A stretch of 32,163 bases of DNA from NCBI GenBank assembly GCA_947628785.1, contig CANRBE010000008.1:1-32163 (forward strand), given 5' to 3'. The stretch is from an uncultured Bacilli bacterium. Its GTDB lineage: Bacteria > Bacillota_I > Bacilli_A > RF39 > UBA660. The translations under genes were made by a program, and so were the position numbers. Positions 1 through 9,246 of this stretch are shown here, piece by piece; position 1 is the stretch's first letter; every line of letters starts with the position of its first letter. The notes beneath the pieces are model-generated. The model had not been told where the DNA came from and ran no database searches. It saw only the letters and a program-made list of their open reading frames with translations.

Positions 1-57
1 GAACGAATTTGACAAAAAAATAACCATTTTTCAATGGCTTTCTCACTTTCGTTATTA

Positions 58-123
58 TTAAACTGTCAAATTCCCGTGTTGATGGGACTTTCTTGTAACA
101 TAGTCTTTTTCTTTAAAGTTCAT
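58..123 (-). pseudogene. Truncated ORF (MNFKEKDYVTRKSHQHGNLTV*) resembling the N-terminus of a YabG-like sporulation protease
   Basis: On the minus strand a ribosome-binding-like aggtgat precedes ATG at 123. The DxVxRKS motif resembles my recollection of the YabG N-terminus. The ORF stops after 21 codons. A hairpin plus T-run (rc of 10-35) lies downstream. Confidence 0.3.
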
Positions 124-227
124 GTTATCACCTAGATAATTATATGTAATAAATATTTTTTTAAGAACATTAAAAAAAATATTTTAATTATTTTGAAAAA
201 TATGTTACAATGGTATTAGGTGATAGT

Positions 228-767
228 ATGAAACTAGATACAGTTTTTAAAGCTGTTGATAATAATAAAGAGTTAACTGATGAAATGAAGGATAATTTTA
301 AAGAACTTATAACTGTTTTTAATTCTTTTTTTCCAATGGTTGATTTAACTAATTTAACAAAAAGAATGGAAACTTTAAAAGTCATTTCATCTAGTAAGTT
401 TGTTACGAGGGATATTATGGAGTATCATCCTGTTAGTAATGAGTTATGTTTTAATTTAGAAGAAGTTATGAAAAATTATGATATAAGACATGTTTTAATG
501 AATGCTTTAATTAGAATAGCAACTTCACATGATCAAACTTTTGGATTTGACCAAAATAATAAATTAAAAGCTCTTAATATAGGGTATACAGAAATACTTA
601 CTAATTTTGTTATTGGTAATCAAAGTGAAGCGACTTTATATGATGATGAAGTAATAGCGACCAATCTTATTTCGGATATTATTGGACCTGATATTTTATT
701 TCAATCATATTTTACTAATAATCCAAATATGTTAGTTAAAACTTTAGATGATAAGGGGGTAAAATAA
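228..767 (+). CDS. Hypothetical protein, possible degenerate metallopeptidase-like (pseudoenzyme)
   Basis: ORF 210-767; the ATG at 228 (MKLDTVFK...) follows ggtgatagt. C-terminal region has LNIGYTEILTNF. No intact HExxH. Confidence 0.6.
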   Translation: MKLDTVFKAVDNNKELTDEMKDNFKELITVFNSFFPMVDLTNLTKRMETLKVISSSKFVTRDIMEYHPVSNELCFNLEEVMKNYDIRHVLMNALIRIATSHDQTFGFDQNNKLKALNIGYTEILTNFVIGNQSEATLYDDEVIATNLISDIIGPDILFQSYFTNNPNMLVKTLDDKGVK

Positions 768-1054
768 TGGATTTAATGGAACTTATGAATTACAATCATG
801 ATTTAGGATTAAACGGTAAAGACAATTTTGAAAGCAAATTAGGTGAAATTCAAATAATGATTTCTAAAGCTTTTGTTAGTGAACCTAGAACTAATGAAGA
901 AATAGCTAAATTTGAAAGTGACTTATATGGCGACAGTAGGGTTTTTGGTGATAATGCCGCTAGTTATAGTAGTCTTGATAATGTTTATGAAACTTGGAAT
1001 GAGTTAAAAAGTCAAATTGTTGTTAAAGATTTAGAAAATAGTAAGAGTAAATAA
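767..1054 (+). CDS. Hypothetical protein, translationally coupled to upstream ORF
   Basis: The start codon directly abuts the upstream stop (aagggggtaaaataATG). Followed by a terminator hairpin. Confidence 0.6.
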   Translation: MDLMELMNYNHDLGLNGKDNFESKLGEIQIMISKAFVSEPRTNEEIAKFESDLYGDSRVFGDNAASYSSLDNVYETWNELKSQIVVKDLENSKSK

Positions 1055-1086
1055 ACTGTTAATATAAAATTAACGGTTTTTTCATA
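1054..1086 (+). terminator. Intrinsic terminator
   Basis: CTGTTAA-tataaaa-TTAACGG followed by TTTTTT. Confidence 0.6.
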
Positions 1087-1150
1087 TTTTTTGACATTTT
1101 TCATACATTTTATTAGAGGTTAAAAACCTTTTTAAGAAAGGAATTTATGT

Positions 1151-2296
1151 ATGAAAAAAATTATCTGTTTAGTTGTTACTTTTTTACTTTTTACAAGTTA
1201 TGTTAATGCTTTAGATAATAATTTAGATTTAAAAGCTAAAAGTGCAGTTTTGATTGAACAAAGTACGGGAAAAGTAATATTTGAAAAAAATGCTCATGAA
1301 AAATTAGCTCCAGCTAGTATGACTAAAATAGCCAGTATGTTAGTAATTATTGAGGCAATAGAAAAGGGTACTATTAATTGGAATGATATGATTACTGTAA
1401 GTGAAAATGCTTCTAAAATGGGTGGTAGTCAAATATTACTTGAAACAGGAGAGCAAATGAGTGTTTCTGATTTATTTAAAGGGGTAGCTGTCGCTAGTGG
1501 AAATGATGCTGTTGTAGCTTTAGCAGAAGCAGTAGCTGGTAGTACTGATGAATTTGTAAAAATGATGAACCAAAAAGTTAAAGAATTGGGTTTAAAGGAT
1601 ACAAATTTTAAAAATCCTCATGGTTTAGATACCGCTGACCACTATTCTAGTGCTTATGATATGGCCATGCTAGGTAGGGAATTAGTTAAACATGAGAAGG
1701 TGTTAGAGTATACATCTATTTATGAGGACTATTTAAGAAAGAATACAGATAGAGAATTTTGGCTTGTTAATACTAATAAGCTAGTCCGTTTTAATCCAAT
1801 TGTCGATGGTTTAAAAACAGGTTTTACTGAAAGTGCTGGATATTGTTTAACAGCTACTTCTTTAAAAAATGATATGAGATTAATAGCTACTGTTATGGGA
1901 GAGGAAAAAGCAACTGATAGAAATAGTGAAGCTAGTACTTTACTTGATTATGGATATGCTAAAATGAAAGCTCAAAAAGTATTGGAAAAAAATAAAGAAA
2001 TAACTAAAATTAAAATTGATAAAGCTTTAAAAGAAGAAGTATCAGTTGTTTCTAAAGAAGATGTTAAAGTAGTAAGAGATAAATCTGAAAAGATTGGAAC
2101 AATTACATACAATTTAAAATTAAATAATCAAAAATTGCCAATAAAAAAAGGGGATATTGTTGGTATTATAGAAATAAAAGAGGATGGTAAAATTATTGAT
2201 AAAGCTAAAGCAACCATATCAGAAGATATCGAAAAAGCTAAAATACCTACTTTATATTATAGATATTTAAAACAAATGATAAGTGGTATATTTTAA
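1151..2296 (+). CDS. dacF: D-alanyl-D-alanine carboxypeptidase (DacF/PBP5-like serine peptidase S11)
   Basis: Signal peptide; SxxK (ASMTK), SGN (ASGND) and KTG (LKTGFT) motifs. Confidence 0.9.
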   Translation: MKKIICLVVTFLLFTSYVNALDNNLDLKAKSAVLIEQSTGKVIFEKNAHEKLAPASMTKIASMLVIIEAIEKGTINWNDMITVSENASKMGGSQILLETGEQMSVSDLFKGVAVASGNDAVVALAEAVAGSTDEFVKMMNQKVKELGLKDTNFKNPHGLDTADHYSSAYDMAMLGRELVKHEKVLEYTSIYEDYLRKNTDREFWLVNTNKLVRFNPIVDGLKTGFTESAGYCLTATSLKNDMRLIATVMGEEKATDRNSEASTLLDYGYAKMKAQKVLEKNKEITKIKIDKALKEEVSVVSKEDVKVVRDKSEKIGTITYNLKLNNQKLPIKKGDIVGIIEIKEDGKIIDKAKATISEDIEKAKIPTLYYRYLKQMISGIF

Positions 2297-2322
2297 CAAA
2301 ATATTATAAATTTATTAGTAAT

Positions 2323-2353
2323 AAACAATGTAACTATAAATTACATTGTTTTA
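2323..2353 (+). terminator. Intrinsic terminator after dacF
   Basis: AAACAATGTAA-ctataaa-TTACATTGTTTTA hairpin. Confidence 0.55.
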
Positions 2354-2397
2354 ATATCTAATTTTATGTATTTAAGGTAAATAGTAGGGAAGAGGTA

Positions 2398-2779
2398 AAA
2401 AAGAAAAAGGATGAATTTATCATCCTTCAACACAACTAGCTAAAGCTTGTGGTGAACTAGCTGATGAACAACTTCCATCTGACCTAGCTCCATACTCTGT
2501 ATTATGTACAAAGTCACTTACACAGTTTTCTTTTGTTCCTGGTTTACAAGTTAATTTGAAATCACTATAATCATTTGCGGCATTATATGCTCTTATTTTT
2601 TGAACAGTAGCTTTTGTTAGAGTAAAGTGATACATTATTTTACTACTGTCATATATTTCATCTCCATTAACCCCTCTGTTTTTAGTGATATATTTAGCTT
2701 GTATTGTCTCATCATCCCAGTTAAATCCTGCTCTTCTTCCTTTCGCTGGTGAAGTCTTTCCTGGGAATGGATTATTTAA
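2398..2779 (-). repeat. Inverted copy of the 3' end of the 3219-6311 gene (382 bp, about 98% identical to 5952-6333)
   Basis: Reverse complement aligned by eye to 5952-6333: 7 mismatches, no gaps. Encodes the same C-terminal 71 aa after the internal Met, including the stop codon and the terminator hairpin. Confidence 0.97.
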
Positions 2780-3218
2780 TTCTGAGATACTTAATGTTTA
2801 AATATGAAACATTTATTGTTAAATTTTTAATTTATATAAGGTAAAGAAGAAAATTTTATTTTACTGACTAAAGTTTTTTTTATTTGATTTTAAATAATTT
2901 TTTTTCTTTATTTTTGTATGTTTTATTTAATGTTATTGATGTTTAAAAATTATAAAAAAATATATTTTAAGACAATTATAATTGTTAATTTAAAAGATTA
3001 TTGTAAATTTATTTATATTTAAACTCCACAATAAAAACTTTATTTATTCTTAAGAAATATGAATTAAATTTTTAAAATTTTATTATTAAAATTATGAAAA
3101 TTTTAAAAATTGTATTTTATTTTTATTCATTATATGTTATACTAAATTTGAATAAACATAATAAAAATATCGTAGATTAAAATATTCTACAGTATATTTA
3201 AAGATAAGGAGTTTAAAT

Positions 3219-6200
3219 ATGAGAATAGTAAAACAAGATAAATTAACTTTAATGTTGACTATAGCTTTTATTTTTATGATTACATTTGGTTTTGGAATTA
3301 TAAAAGTATTGGCTACTGATAACGGAGATGGAAATGGTACTGGAGGTTCTGAAATAAGTGGAGCTTGTACCCACACTGTTTGTAATGGTGTAATTCAACC
3401 AAAAGACAAACCTCCTATTGTTAAGTTAACTTTAGTTTATTATGATGGTAAGACTAGAAAAAAGATAGGTAAAACTCCAGTATGGTACCTTTCAGGAGTT
3501 TCTAAAAAAAGATTGCAAAATTTGGGAGTATATAATGCTTTATTAAGTCATGCCAAAGGAGCTCCAATTTATTACGATATAAGTTTTAGTTGGGGAAATT
3601 TTAAGAATATTGAAAAATGGATTGTTGGTACTAACAAAAAAGGTATTCCAGATAAAGGACTTTTGAAAAATCAAGTATATAAACGTTTTGGAATTAGTAA
3701 AGCTGATTTAAATCAGGAATCATGTATAGTTGATAAAAATGGTAATGGGAAACATAGAAAGAGTAATGGAAAATCTGAAACTTATATTGACCCAAAAACT
3801 GGTAAGGTAAAAGATGAAGAAGGTAGTTGTTATAAACAACCAGGTTACCGTGTAATAATGGAACCAGTTATGGTATTAGGACCTAAAAGTGGTGGACATA
3901 AATTTTATACAACAAAAGAATTAGCTAAAGGAGCCTTTAATTCTAAACCACCTAAATCTAATTATTATTGGTGGGTTCGTTGGTGGTCTTGGGATAATAC
4001 TATTACAGGAGATGGTAGGTCTTATTCAAAAACAGGTGTATTATGGAGAATGTATACTGAATATGCGGATATCAATATAAGTAAAGGAAATCCAAGTAAA
4101 CGATATAGTGAGATTGCTGGAAATAATTACAAAACGATAGCTAGCGATACAGATGGTGTTGGTTATTATATATTTGATACAGGTACATGGGATACTGGAG
4201 CTTGTGAAGCTTTTAATCCAGACCATTATAAAGCTAATCAAGAACCATCAACGGCTACTAGAACAAAAGGTAGTGGACCACAAGGACAAAACTGTTGTGT
4301 CGAAGTTGGTACGGCCTTACAATATCGAACTTCTAGTAAATATAAAGCTCAAGCTGATGCATATTTAAAAGAATTTCAAGACCTTAAATTAAAACTTGAA
4401 GGATATCCAACTGTTAATATCAATAATCTTTATGAAGTTTGGAAAGTTTATCATCCAGAATGTTTAGAAGATTTGTCTTATGTAGAAAAGCCAGAACTAA
4501 CTTGTGGTAAAACTGGTGAAGGTGGGGATACAACTAATTTTGGAGATAAGACAAAAGATGGTAGGTCTATTGTCGAAGATATGCTTGGTAGTGATAGAAA
4601 TAACGGAAAAGGTAAATACGTTTATAGAGATTATACTTACTGCGATATTTTATGTGGTGAAGAACTAACCTTGAAATTTCCAAAGCAAATTCAAGAAACG
4701 ATAACAAAAGGTACTAAATTAGTTTGGCCTACTAATGAAGGTGGAGCTATAGTTAATGCCTACCCTCTAACTTTAAAAGGTAAAGCAACTTGTACTTTGG
4801 ATATTGATTATCAATTATTAGATGATACATATTGTTATGATAGAACTGTAACTTCAACAGATGCTGATGGTAATAAAATAAGCTCAACTGTACATGTTTG
4901 TGGTAGTGGTTATTATACTCAAGAAGATAACTGTATAAAACATGCTAACGACGTAAATAAAAATAAAGATACTTTGAAAGCTTTCTATAATGTCAAAGGT
5001 GACTTTACAGTTGGTCATGATGATGATGAATATGGTGGTAATTTCAGCCTTGGGGAACCTTATGATGATGGATATAGTACTGGTAATTATAAAACAACTG
5101 GCTTCCCTGTAAGACGTAGTGGTAGTACATTTACTATTGAACAAACAGTTCAATATAAATTACCAACTAATTTATATAGATATGTTAATAATAACGACGG
5201 TGTTATAAAATCAAGTAATACCCCTAATTCTAATAACTATATTGATTTAGGCTATGGAAATTTACCAGTATCTTATAACGCTAAAGATGACACTATTTAT
5301 CATTACTTTATTAAATATAGTAATGTGGGTGGACTAGCTGGTAAAGAACAAGTTAAAGATGGAGAAGATTACAGTTGTGAATATGCTTTTGAAAAACCAG
5401 GAGTTGAGTGTAAATGTACCTCTGGTGAATACATGGGTAAAGACTTAACTGAATGTATGGCTGGTGGTTGTGATGGAGAAAAACATACTTGTGATGAAGC
5501 TAGAGAAAAATTCTGTAAAACCCCTAATTGTCTTTGTCCACCAGGTACATTGTATGCTGGAAAAGATATTTCAAGTTCTGTTACTGATGCTAAAACTTGT
5601 TTAGATGCTCAAAATGAACTTTGTGGAGGAAATTGTGGTGAAGATTGTCCTAAAGCAGTATGTCCTCCAACATCAGATTGGTATTCAGAATCTAATTATT
5701 CAATTGGAAATTTTGCCAATCAAGCGATAATTACTGATAAATGTTTAAGCGATAGTACTTGTACAGCCTTAACTTGTTCAGTCTTTGCTTGTCCTCCAGG
5801 AAAAGGAGATGGTAGTGGAAGACCACTAAATGCCTTAATAGCTCAATATTTAGCTAACCATCCAGGAAAAACATTCAATAAAGATTTATTAGATTATTTA
5901 ATTGAATGTAGTTGTGGTTCTTCTGAAAATATTATTTATAGAACAATAGATTTAAATAATCCATTCCCAGGAAAAAATTCACCAGCGAAAGGAAGAAGAG
6001 CAGGATTTAACTGGGATGATGAAACAATACAAGCTAAATATATCACTAAAAACAGAGGGGTTAATGGAGATGAAATATATGATAGTAGTAAAATAATGTA
6101 TCACTTTACCCTAACAAAAGCTACTGTTCAAAAAATAAGAGCATATAATGCCGCAAATGATTATAGTGATTTCAAATTAACTTGTAAACCAGGAACAAAA

Positions 6201-6311
6201 GAAAACTGTGTAAGTGACTTTGTACATAATACAGAGTATGGAGCTAGATCAGATGGAAGTTGTTCATCAGCTAGTTCGCCACAAGCTTTAGCTAGTTGTG
6301 TTGAAGGATGA
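3219..6311 (+). CDS. Large secreted or membrane-anchored Cys-rich surface protein (1030 aa), unknown function
   Basis: SD ataaggag; N-terminal hydrophobic segment LTLMLTIAFIFMITFGFGIIKVLA; multiple CxC / CPPG segments; Trp-rich patch YYWWVRWWSW. Confidence 0.9.
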   Translation: MRIVKQDKLTLMLTIAFIFMITFGFGIIKVLATDNGDGNGTGGSEISGACTHTVCNGVIQPKDKPPIVKLTLVYYDGKTRKKIGKTPVWYLSGVSKKRLQNLGVYNALLSHAKGAPIYYDISFSWGNFKNIEKWIVGTNKKGIPDKGLLKNQVYKRFGISKADLNQESCIVDKNGNGKHRKSNGKSETYIDPKTGKVKDEEGSCYKQPGYRVIMEPVMVLGPKSGGHKFYTTKELAKGAFNSKPPKSNYYWWVRWWSWDNTITGDGRSYSKTGVLWRMYTEYADINISKGNPSKRYSEIAGNNYKTIASDTDGVGYYIFDTGTWDTGACEAFNPDHYKANQEPSTATRTKGSGPQGQNCCVEVGTALQYRTSSKYKAQADAYLKEFQDLKLKLEGYPTVNINNLYEVWKVYHPECLEDLSYVEKPELTCGKTGEGGDTTNFGDKTKDGRSIVEDMLGSDRNNGKGKYVYRDYTYCDILCGEELTLKFPKQIQETITKGTKLVWPTNEGGAIVNAYPLTLKGKATCTLDIDYQLLDDTYCYDRTVTSTDADGNKISSTVHVCGSGYYTQEDNCIKHANDVNKNKDTLKAFYNVKGDFTVGHDDDEYGGNFSLGEPYDDGYSTGNYKTTGFPVRRSGSTFTIEQTVQYKLPTNLYRYVNNNDGVIKSSNTPNSNNYIDLGYGNLPVSYNAKDDTIYHYFIKYSNVGGLAGKEQVKDGEDYSCEYAFEKPGVECKCTSGEYMGKDLTECMAGGCDGEKHTCDEAREKFCKTPNCLCPPGTLYAGKDISSSVTDAKTCLDAQNELCGGNCGEDCPKAVCPPTSDWYSESNYSIGNFANQAIITDKCLSDSTCTALTCSVFACPPGKGDGSGRPLNALIAQYLANHPGKTFNKDLLDYLIECSCGSSENIIYRTIDLNNPFPGKNSPAKGRRAGFNWDDETIQAKYITKNRGVNGDEIYDSSKIMYHFTLTKATVQKIRAYNAANDYSDFKLTCKPGTKENCVSDFVHNTEYGARSDGSCSSASSPQALASCVEG

Positions 6312-6333
6312 TAAATTCATCCTTTTTCTTTTT
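5952..6333 (+). repeat. Right copy of the 382-bp inverted repeat (3' end of the Cys-rich protein gene plus terminator)
   Basis: Matches the reverse complement of 2398-2779 with 7 differences. Confidence 0.97.
6304..6333 (+). terminator. Intrinsic terminator overlapping the stop codon
   Basis: AAGGATGA-taaat-TCATCCTT followed by TTTCTTTTT. Confidence 0.65.
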
Positions 6334-6464
6334 AAAATAAAAAATTTTATATAATTTTTATACTAAAATAATTAATAAATAATCTTTTAGATAAAAAACG
6401 TGATAATTATTAAAAAATTATGATATAATTAATTAGAAAAACAACTAAATAGAAAGGATAAAAT

Positions 6465-7556
6465 ATGAAAGTAGTAATAAGTGCAGGTGGAACAGGTGGA
6501 CATATATATCCTGCTTTAGCTATATTAGATAAAATAAAAGAAAAAGAACCAGATAGTGAATTTTTATATATTGGCACACATAATAGAATGGAAAATGTTA
6601 TTGTACCAAAAAAGGGAATACCTTTTTCTAGTATTGAAATATATGGTATATATAAAAAACAACCTTGGAAAAATGTCAAAACTTTAACTTGTTTTATTAA
6701 AAGTCAAACCAAAATAAAAAAGCTATTAAAAGAATTTAAACCAGATGTTGTAATAGGTGTTGGTGGATATGTAACAGGTCCTGTTATTAAAGTAGCACAT
6801 AAACTAGGTATTAAAACTATTATCCATGAACAAAATAGTATTGCAGGAAAAGCCAATATTTATTTAAGCAAATACGTTGATAAAATATGTGTATCATTTA
6901 TATCAAGTAAAAAATATTTTGATGAAAAAAAAGTTGTCTTTACTGGAAATCCTGTTAGTGAAGTCGCTATTAAAGCTGAACCACTTGATAAAACAACATT
7001 AGGATTTAATAAAAACAAAAAATTAGTAGTTTTTGTAATGGGATCTTTAGGTTCAAATAAAGTAAATGATAGTCTTTTTGAAATATTTAAAAAAGTAACT
7101 TTAAAAGATTATGAAATACTTTGGATAACTGGTGATAATTATTATGAAAATATCAAAAAAGAAAAATTTTCTGACAATATAAAAATATTACCATATTTAG
7201 ATGATTTAGTTAGAATTTTAAAAAATACTGATTTATTAGTAACTAGAGCAGGAGCATCTACTTTAAGTGAAATAATAGCTTTAAAAATACCATCAATATT
7301 AGTGCCTAGTCCTTATGTTGCGAATAACCATCAATATAAAAATGCCTTTGATTTAATCGATAAAAAAGCTGCTTTATTAGTAGAAGAAAAAGATTTAAAT
7401 TATGATAATTTAATTCCTTTGATAGAAGAAACTTTAAAAAATCAAAGCAAAATATTGGAAATGAAAAATAACTTAAAACAGTTTCAGGTAAATAATAGTA
7501 GTGATAAAATATATGAAGTAATAATGGATGTGATAAAAAATGAAAGAAAATCTTGA
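6465..7556 (+). CDS. murG: UDP-N-acetylglucosamine--N-acetylmuramyl-(pentapeptide) pyrophosphoryl-undecaprenol N-acetylglucosamine transferase
   Basis: GGTGGHIYPALA N-terminus, GVGGYVTGP, HEQNSIAGKAN, RAGASTLSE. Confidence 0.96.
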   Translation: MKVVISAGGTGGHIYPALAILDKIKEKEPDSEFLYIGTHNRMENVIVPKKGIPFSSIEIYGIYKKQPWKNVKTLTCFIKSQTKIKKLLKEFKPDVVIGVGGYVTGPVIKVAHKLGIKTIIHEQNSIAGKANIYLSKYVDKICVSFISSKKYFDEKKVVFTGNPVSEVAIKAEPLDKTTLGFNKNKKLVVFVMGSLGSNKVNDSLFEIFKKVTLKDYEILWITGDNYYENIKKEKFSDNIKILPYLDDLVRILKNTDLLVTRAGASTLSEIIALKIPSILVPSPYVANNHQYKNAFDLIDKKAALLVEEKDLNYDNLIPLIEETLKNQSKILEMKNNLKQFQVNNSSDKIYEVIMDVIKNERKS

Positions 7557-8421
7557 AAAATGGGGTGAGGTAATAGAAAACGTCCCCTTATCAAACTATA
7601 CAACATATAGATTACTTGGAACAGCTGATTATTTAATAAAACCAAAAGGAATAGGTAGTTTATTAGAACTACTAAAATATTTAAAAAAACAAAACAAAAA
7701 ATATCAAATTATTGGTGGTGGAAGTAATTTAATATTTAAAAAACATTATGATGGTGTATTAATTAGTATGGACAACTTTAAAGATATAGAAATAGATGGA
7801 AATTACTGTATAGTTGGAGCTGGATATTCACTGATAGCTTTAGCTTTAAAAATGTCAAAATTAGGTTATACAGGTTTAGAATTCGCAACTGGTATACCTG
7901 GAACAGTTGGGGGAGCAGTTTATAATAATTCTGGGGCTTATAATAGTGATATGAGTCAAATAGTAAAATCTATTTTAGTAATAACACCTGATTTAGAAAT
8001 TAAAAGAATGTATAACCGTGATTTAAATTTTCACTATCGGGGGTCATATTTAAAAGACCAACAGGGATATATATGTTTAGAAGTGTCATTAGCTTTAAAA
8101 GAGGGATATATTGATATTATTGAAGAAATAATTGAAAATAGAAAAAAGAGAAGATTAGAAAGTCAACCCTTAAATTTTCCATCAGCGGGAAGTGTATTTA
8201 GAAACCCAGAAGGTAAATCAGCTTGGAAATTAATAGAAGAATTAGGACTGAAAGGAAAAACTATTGGCGGAGCTAAAATAAGTGAAAAACATGCGAATTT
8301 TATTATCAATGAAGGAAATGCTACAGGTGAAGATATAATCAAATTAATTAATGAAGTAAAAAAACAAGTAAAAGATAAATACAATATCGATTTAATATTA
8401 GAACAAGAAATAATAAAGTAG
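7540..8421 (+). CDS. murB: UDP-N-acetylmuramate dehydrogenase
   Basis: GGGSNLIF, GIPGTVGGAVYNNSGAY, YRGSY, PSAGSVFRNPEG, KISEKHANFIIN. Confidence 0.96.
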   Translation: MKENLEKWGEVIENVPLSNYTTYRLLGTADYLIKPKGIGSLLELLKYLKKQNKKYQIIGGGSNLIFKKHYDGVLISMDNFKDIEIDGNYCIVGAGYSLIALALKMSKLGYTGLEFATGIPGTVGGAVYNNSGAYNSDMSQIVKSILVITPDLEIKRMYNRDLNFHYRGSYLKDQQGYICLEVSLALKEGYIDIIEEIIENRKKRRLESQPLNFPSAGSVFRNPEGKSAWKLIEELGLKGKTIGGAKISEKHANFIINEGNATGEDIIKLINEVKKQVKDKYNIDLILEQEIIK

Positions 8422-8428
8422 GGATATA

Positions 8429-9145
8429 ATGAAAAAACAAGGAATAAAAAAGAAGGGAAATAGAAAAGTAGTAGTTAAAAAGAAATTACGTTTAGGACGT
8501 ATCTTTTTGGCTTTAACAATTCTTTTTACTATAATAATTATTGCTTGTTATATATATTTAAAACCAATAAAAAATATCATTATTAAAAACAATTATTATT
8601 TAACTGACCAGGAAATAATAGATATTTTGAAACTGTCTAAATATCCATCTTATTTTGAAACAACAACTAAAAATTTAAATAAGAAAATTCCAAAAGAATC
8701 TTTATTAAAAAAAGTTCAGGTCAAACATAATTTATTCTATGAAATAGAAATAAAAGTAGAAGAAAAAATACCAGTTTATTATGACCAAGAACAAAAAAAG
8801 ACAGTTTTAAATAATAAAGAAACTGTTGATAAATATTATCAAGTCCCACTTTTAAGAAACTATGTACCTGATACTATCAGTGATAAATTAATTGATACAT
8901 TAGCTAAAGTAAAAAATAATATCAAAGAAAAAATATCAGAAATAGAATATAATCCTAATGATGTTGATGAAGAAAGATTTTTACTTGTTATGTCTGACAA
9001 TAATAAAGTATATTTAACTTTAGAAAAATTTTTAAAAATCAATTATTATAATGAAATAATGGAAAGAGTTTTAGTAAAATATCAAAATAAAAAAGGAATA
9101 TTATACTTAGATGAAGGAGAATATTTTGTTCTTGAAAACAGTTAA
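8429..9145 (+). CDS. divIB: Cell division protein FtsQ/DivIB (POTRA domain)
   Basis: Lys-rich N-terminus, single TM, POTRA-like region; lies between murB and ftsA. Confidence 0.85.
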   Translation: MKKQGIKKKGNRKVVVKKKLRLGRIFLALTILFTIIIIACYIYLKPIKNIIIKNNYYLTDQEIIDILKLSKYPSYFETTTKNLNKKIPKESLLKKVQVKHNLFYEIEIKVEEKIPVYYDQEQKKTVLNNKETVDKYYQVPLLRNYVPDTISDKLIDTLAKVKNNIKEKISEIEYNPNDVDEERFLLVMSDNNKVYLTLEKFLKINYYNEIMERVLVKYQNKKGILYLDEGEYFVLENS

Positions 9146-9165
9146 AATTTAAAAAATACCAAAAA

Positions 9166-9195
9166 TAGGAGAAAAATTTTTCTCCTTTTTCTTTT
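9166..9195 (+). terminator. Intrinsic terminator after divIB
   Basis: AGGAGAAAAATTTTTCTCCTTTTTC near-perfect hairpin with T-run. Confidence 0.7.
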
Positions 9196-9246
9196 ATTTT
9201 GGTTAAAGATATAGTATAATGATAATTAGAATATGGAGATGATTTG

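Noticed and set aside
2420-2635. Stand-alone 71-aa minus-strand ORF
   Set aside because: It is only the internal-Met portion of the inverted tail copy. There is no dedicated SD or promoter and the frame is closed upstream, so it is treated as part of the repeat, not a gene.
3001-3200. Very AT-rich palindromic stretch (aaaattttaaaatttt-type) upstream of the surface-protein gene
   Set aside because: Could be an UP-element or curved DNA, but runs of A/T this simple are expected by chance at this base composition.
4153-4368. 71-aa plus ORF and the minus ORFs (4041-4241, 4884-5153) inside the large surface-protein gene
   Set aside because: Overlapping alternative frames without ribosome-binding sites or recognisable domains.
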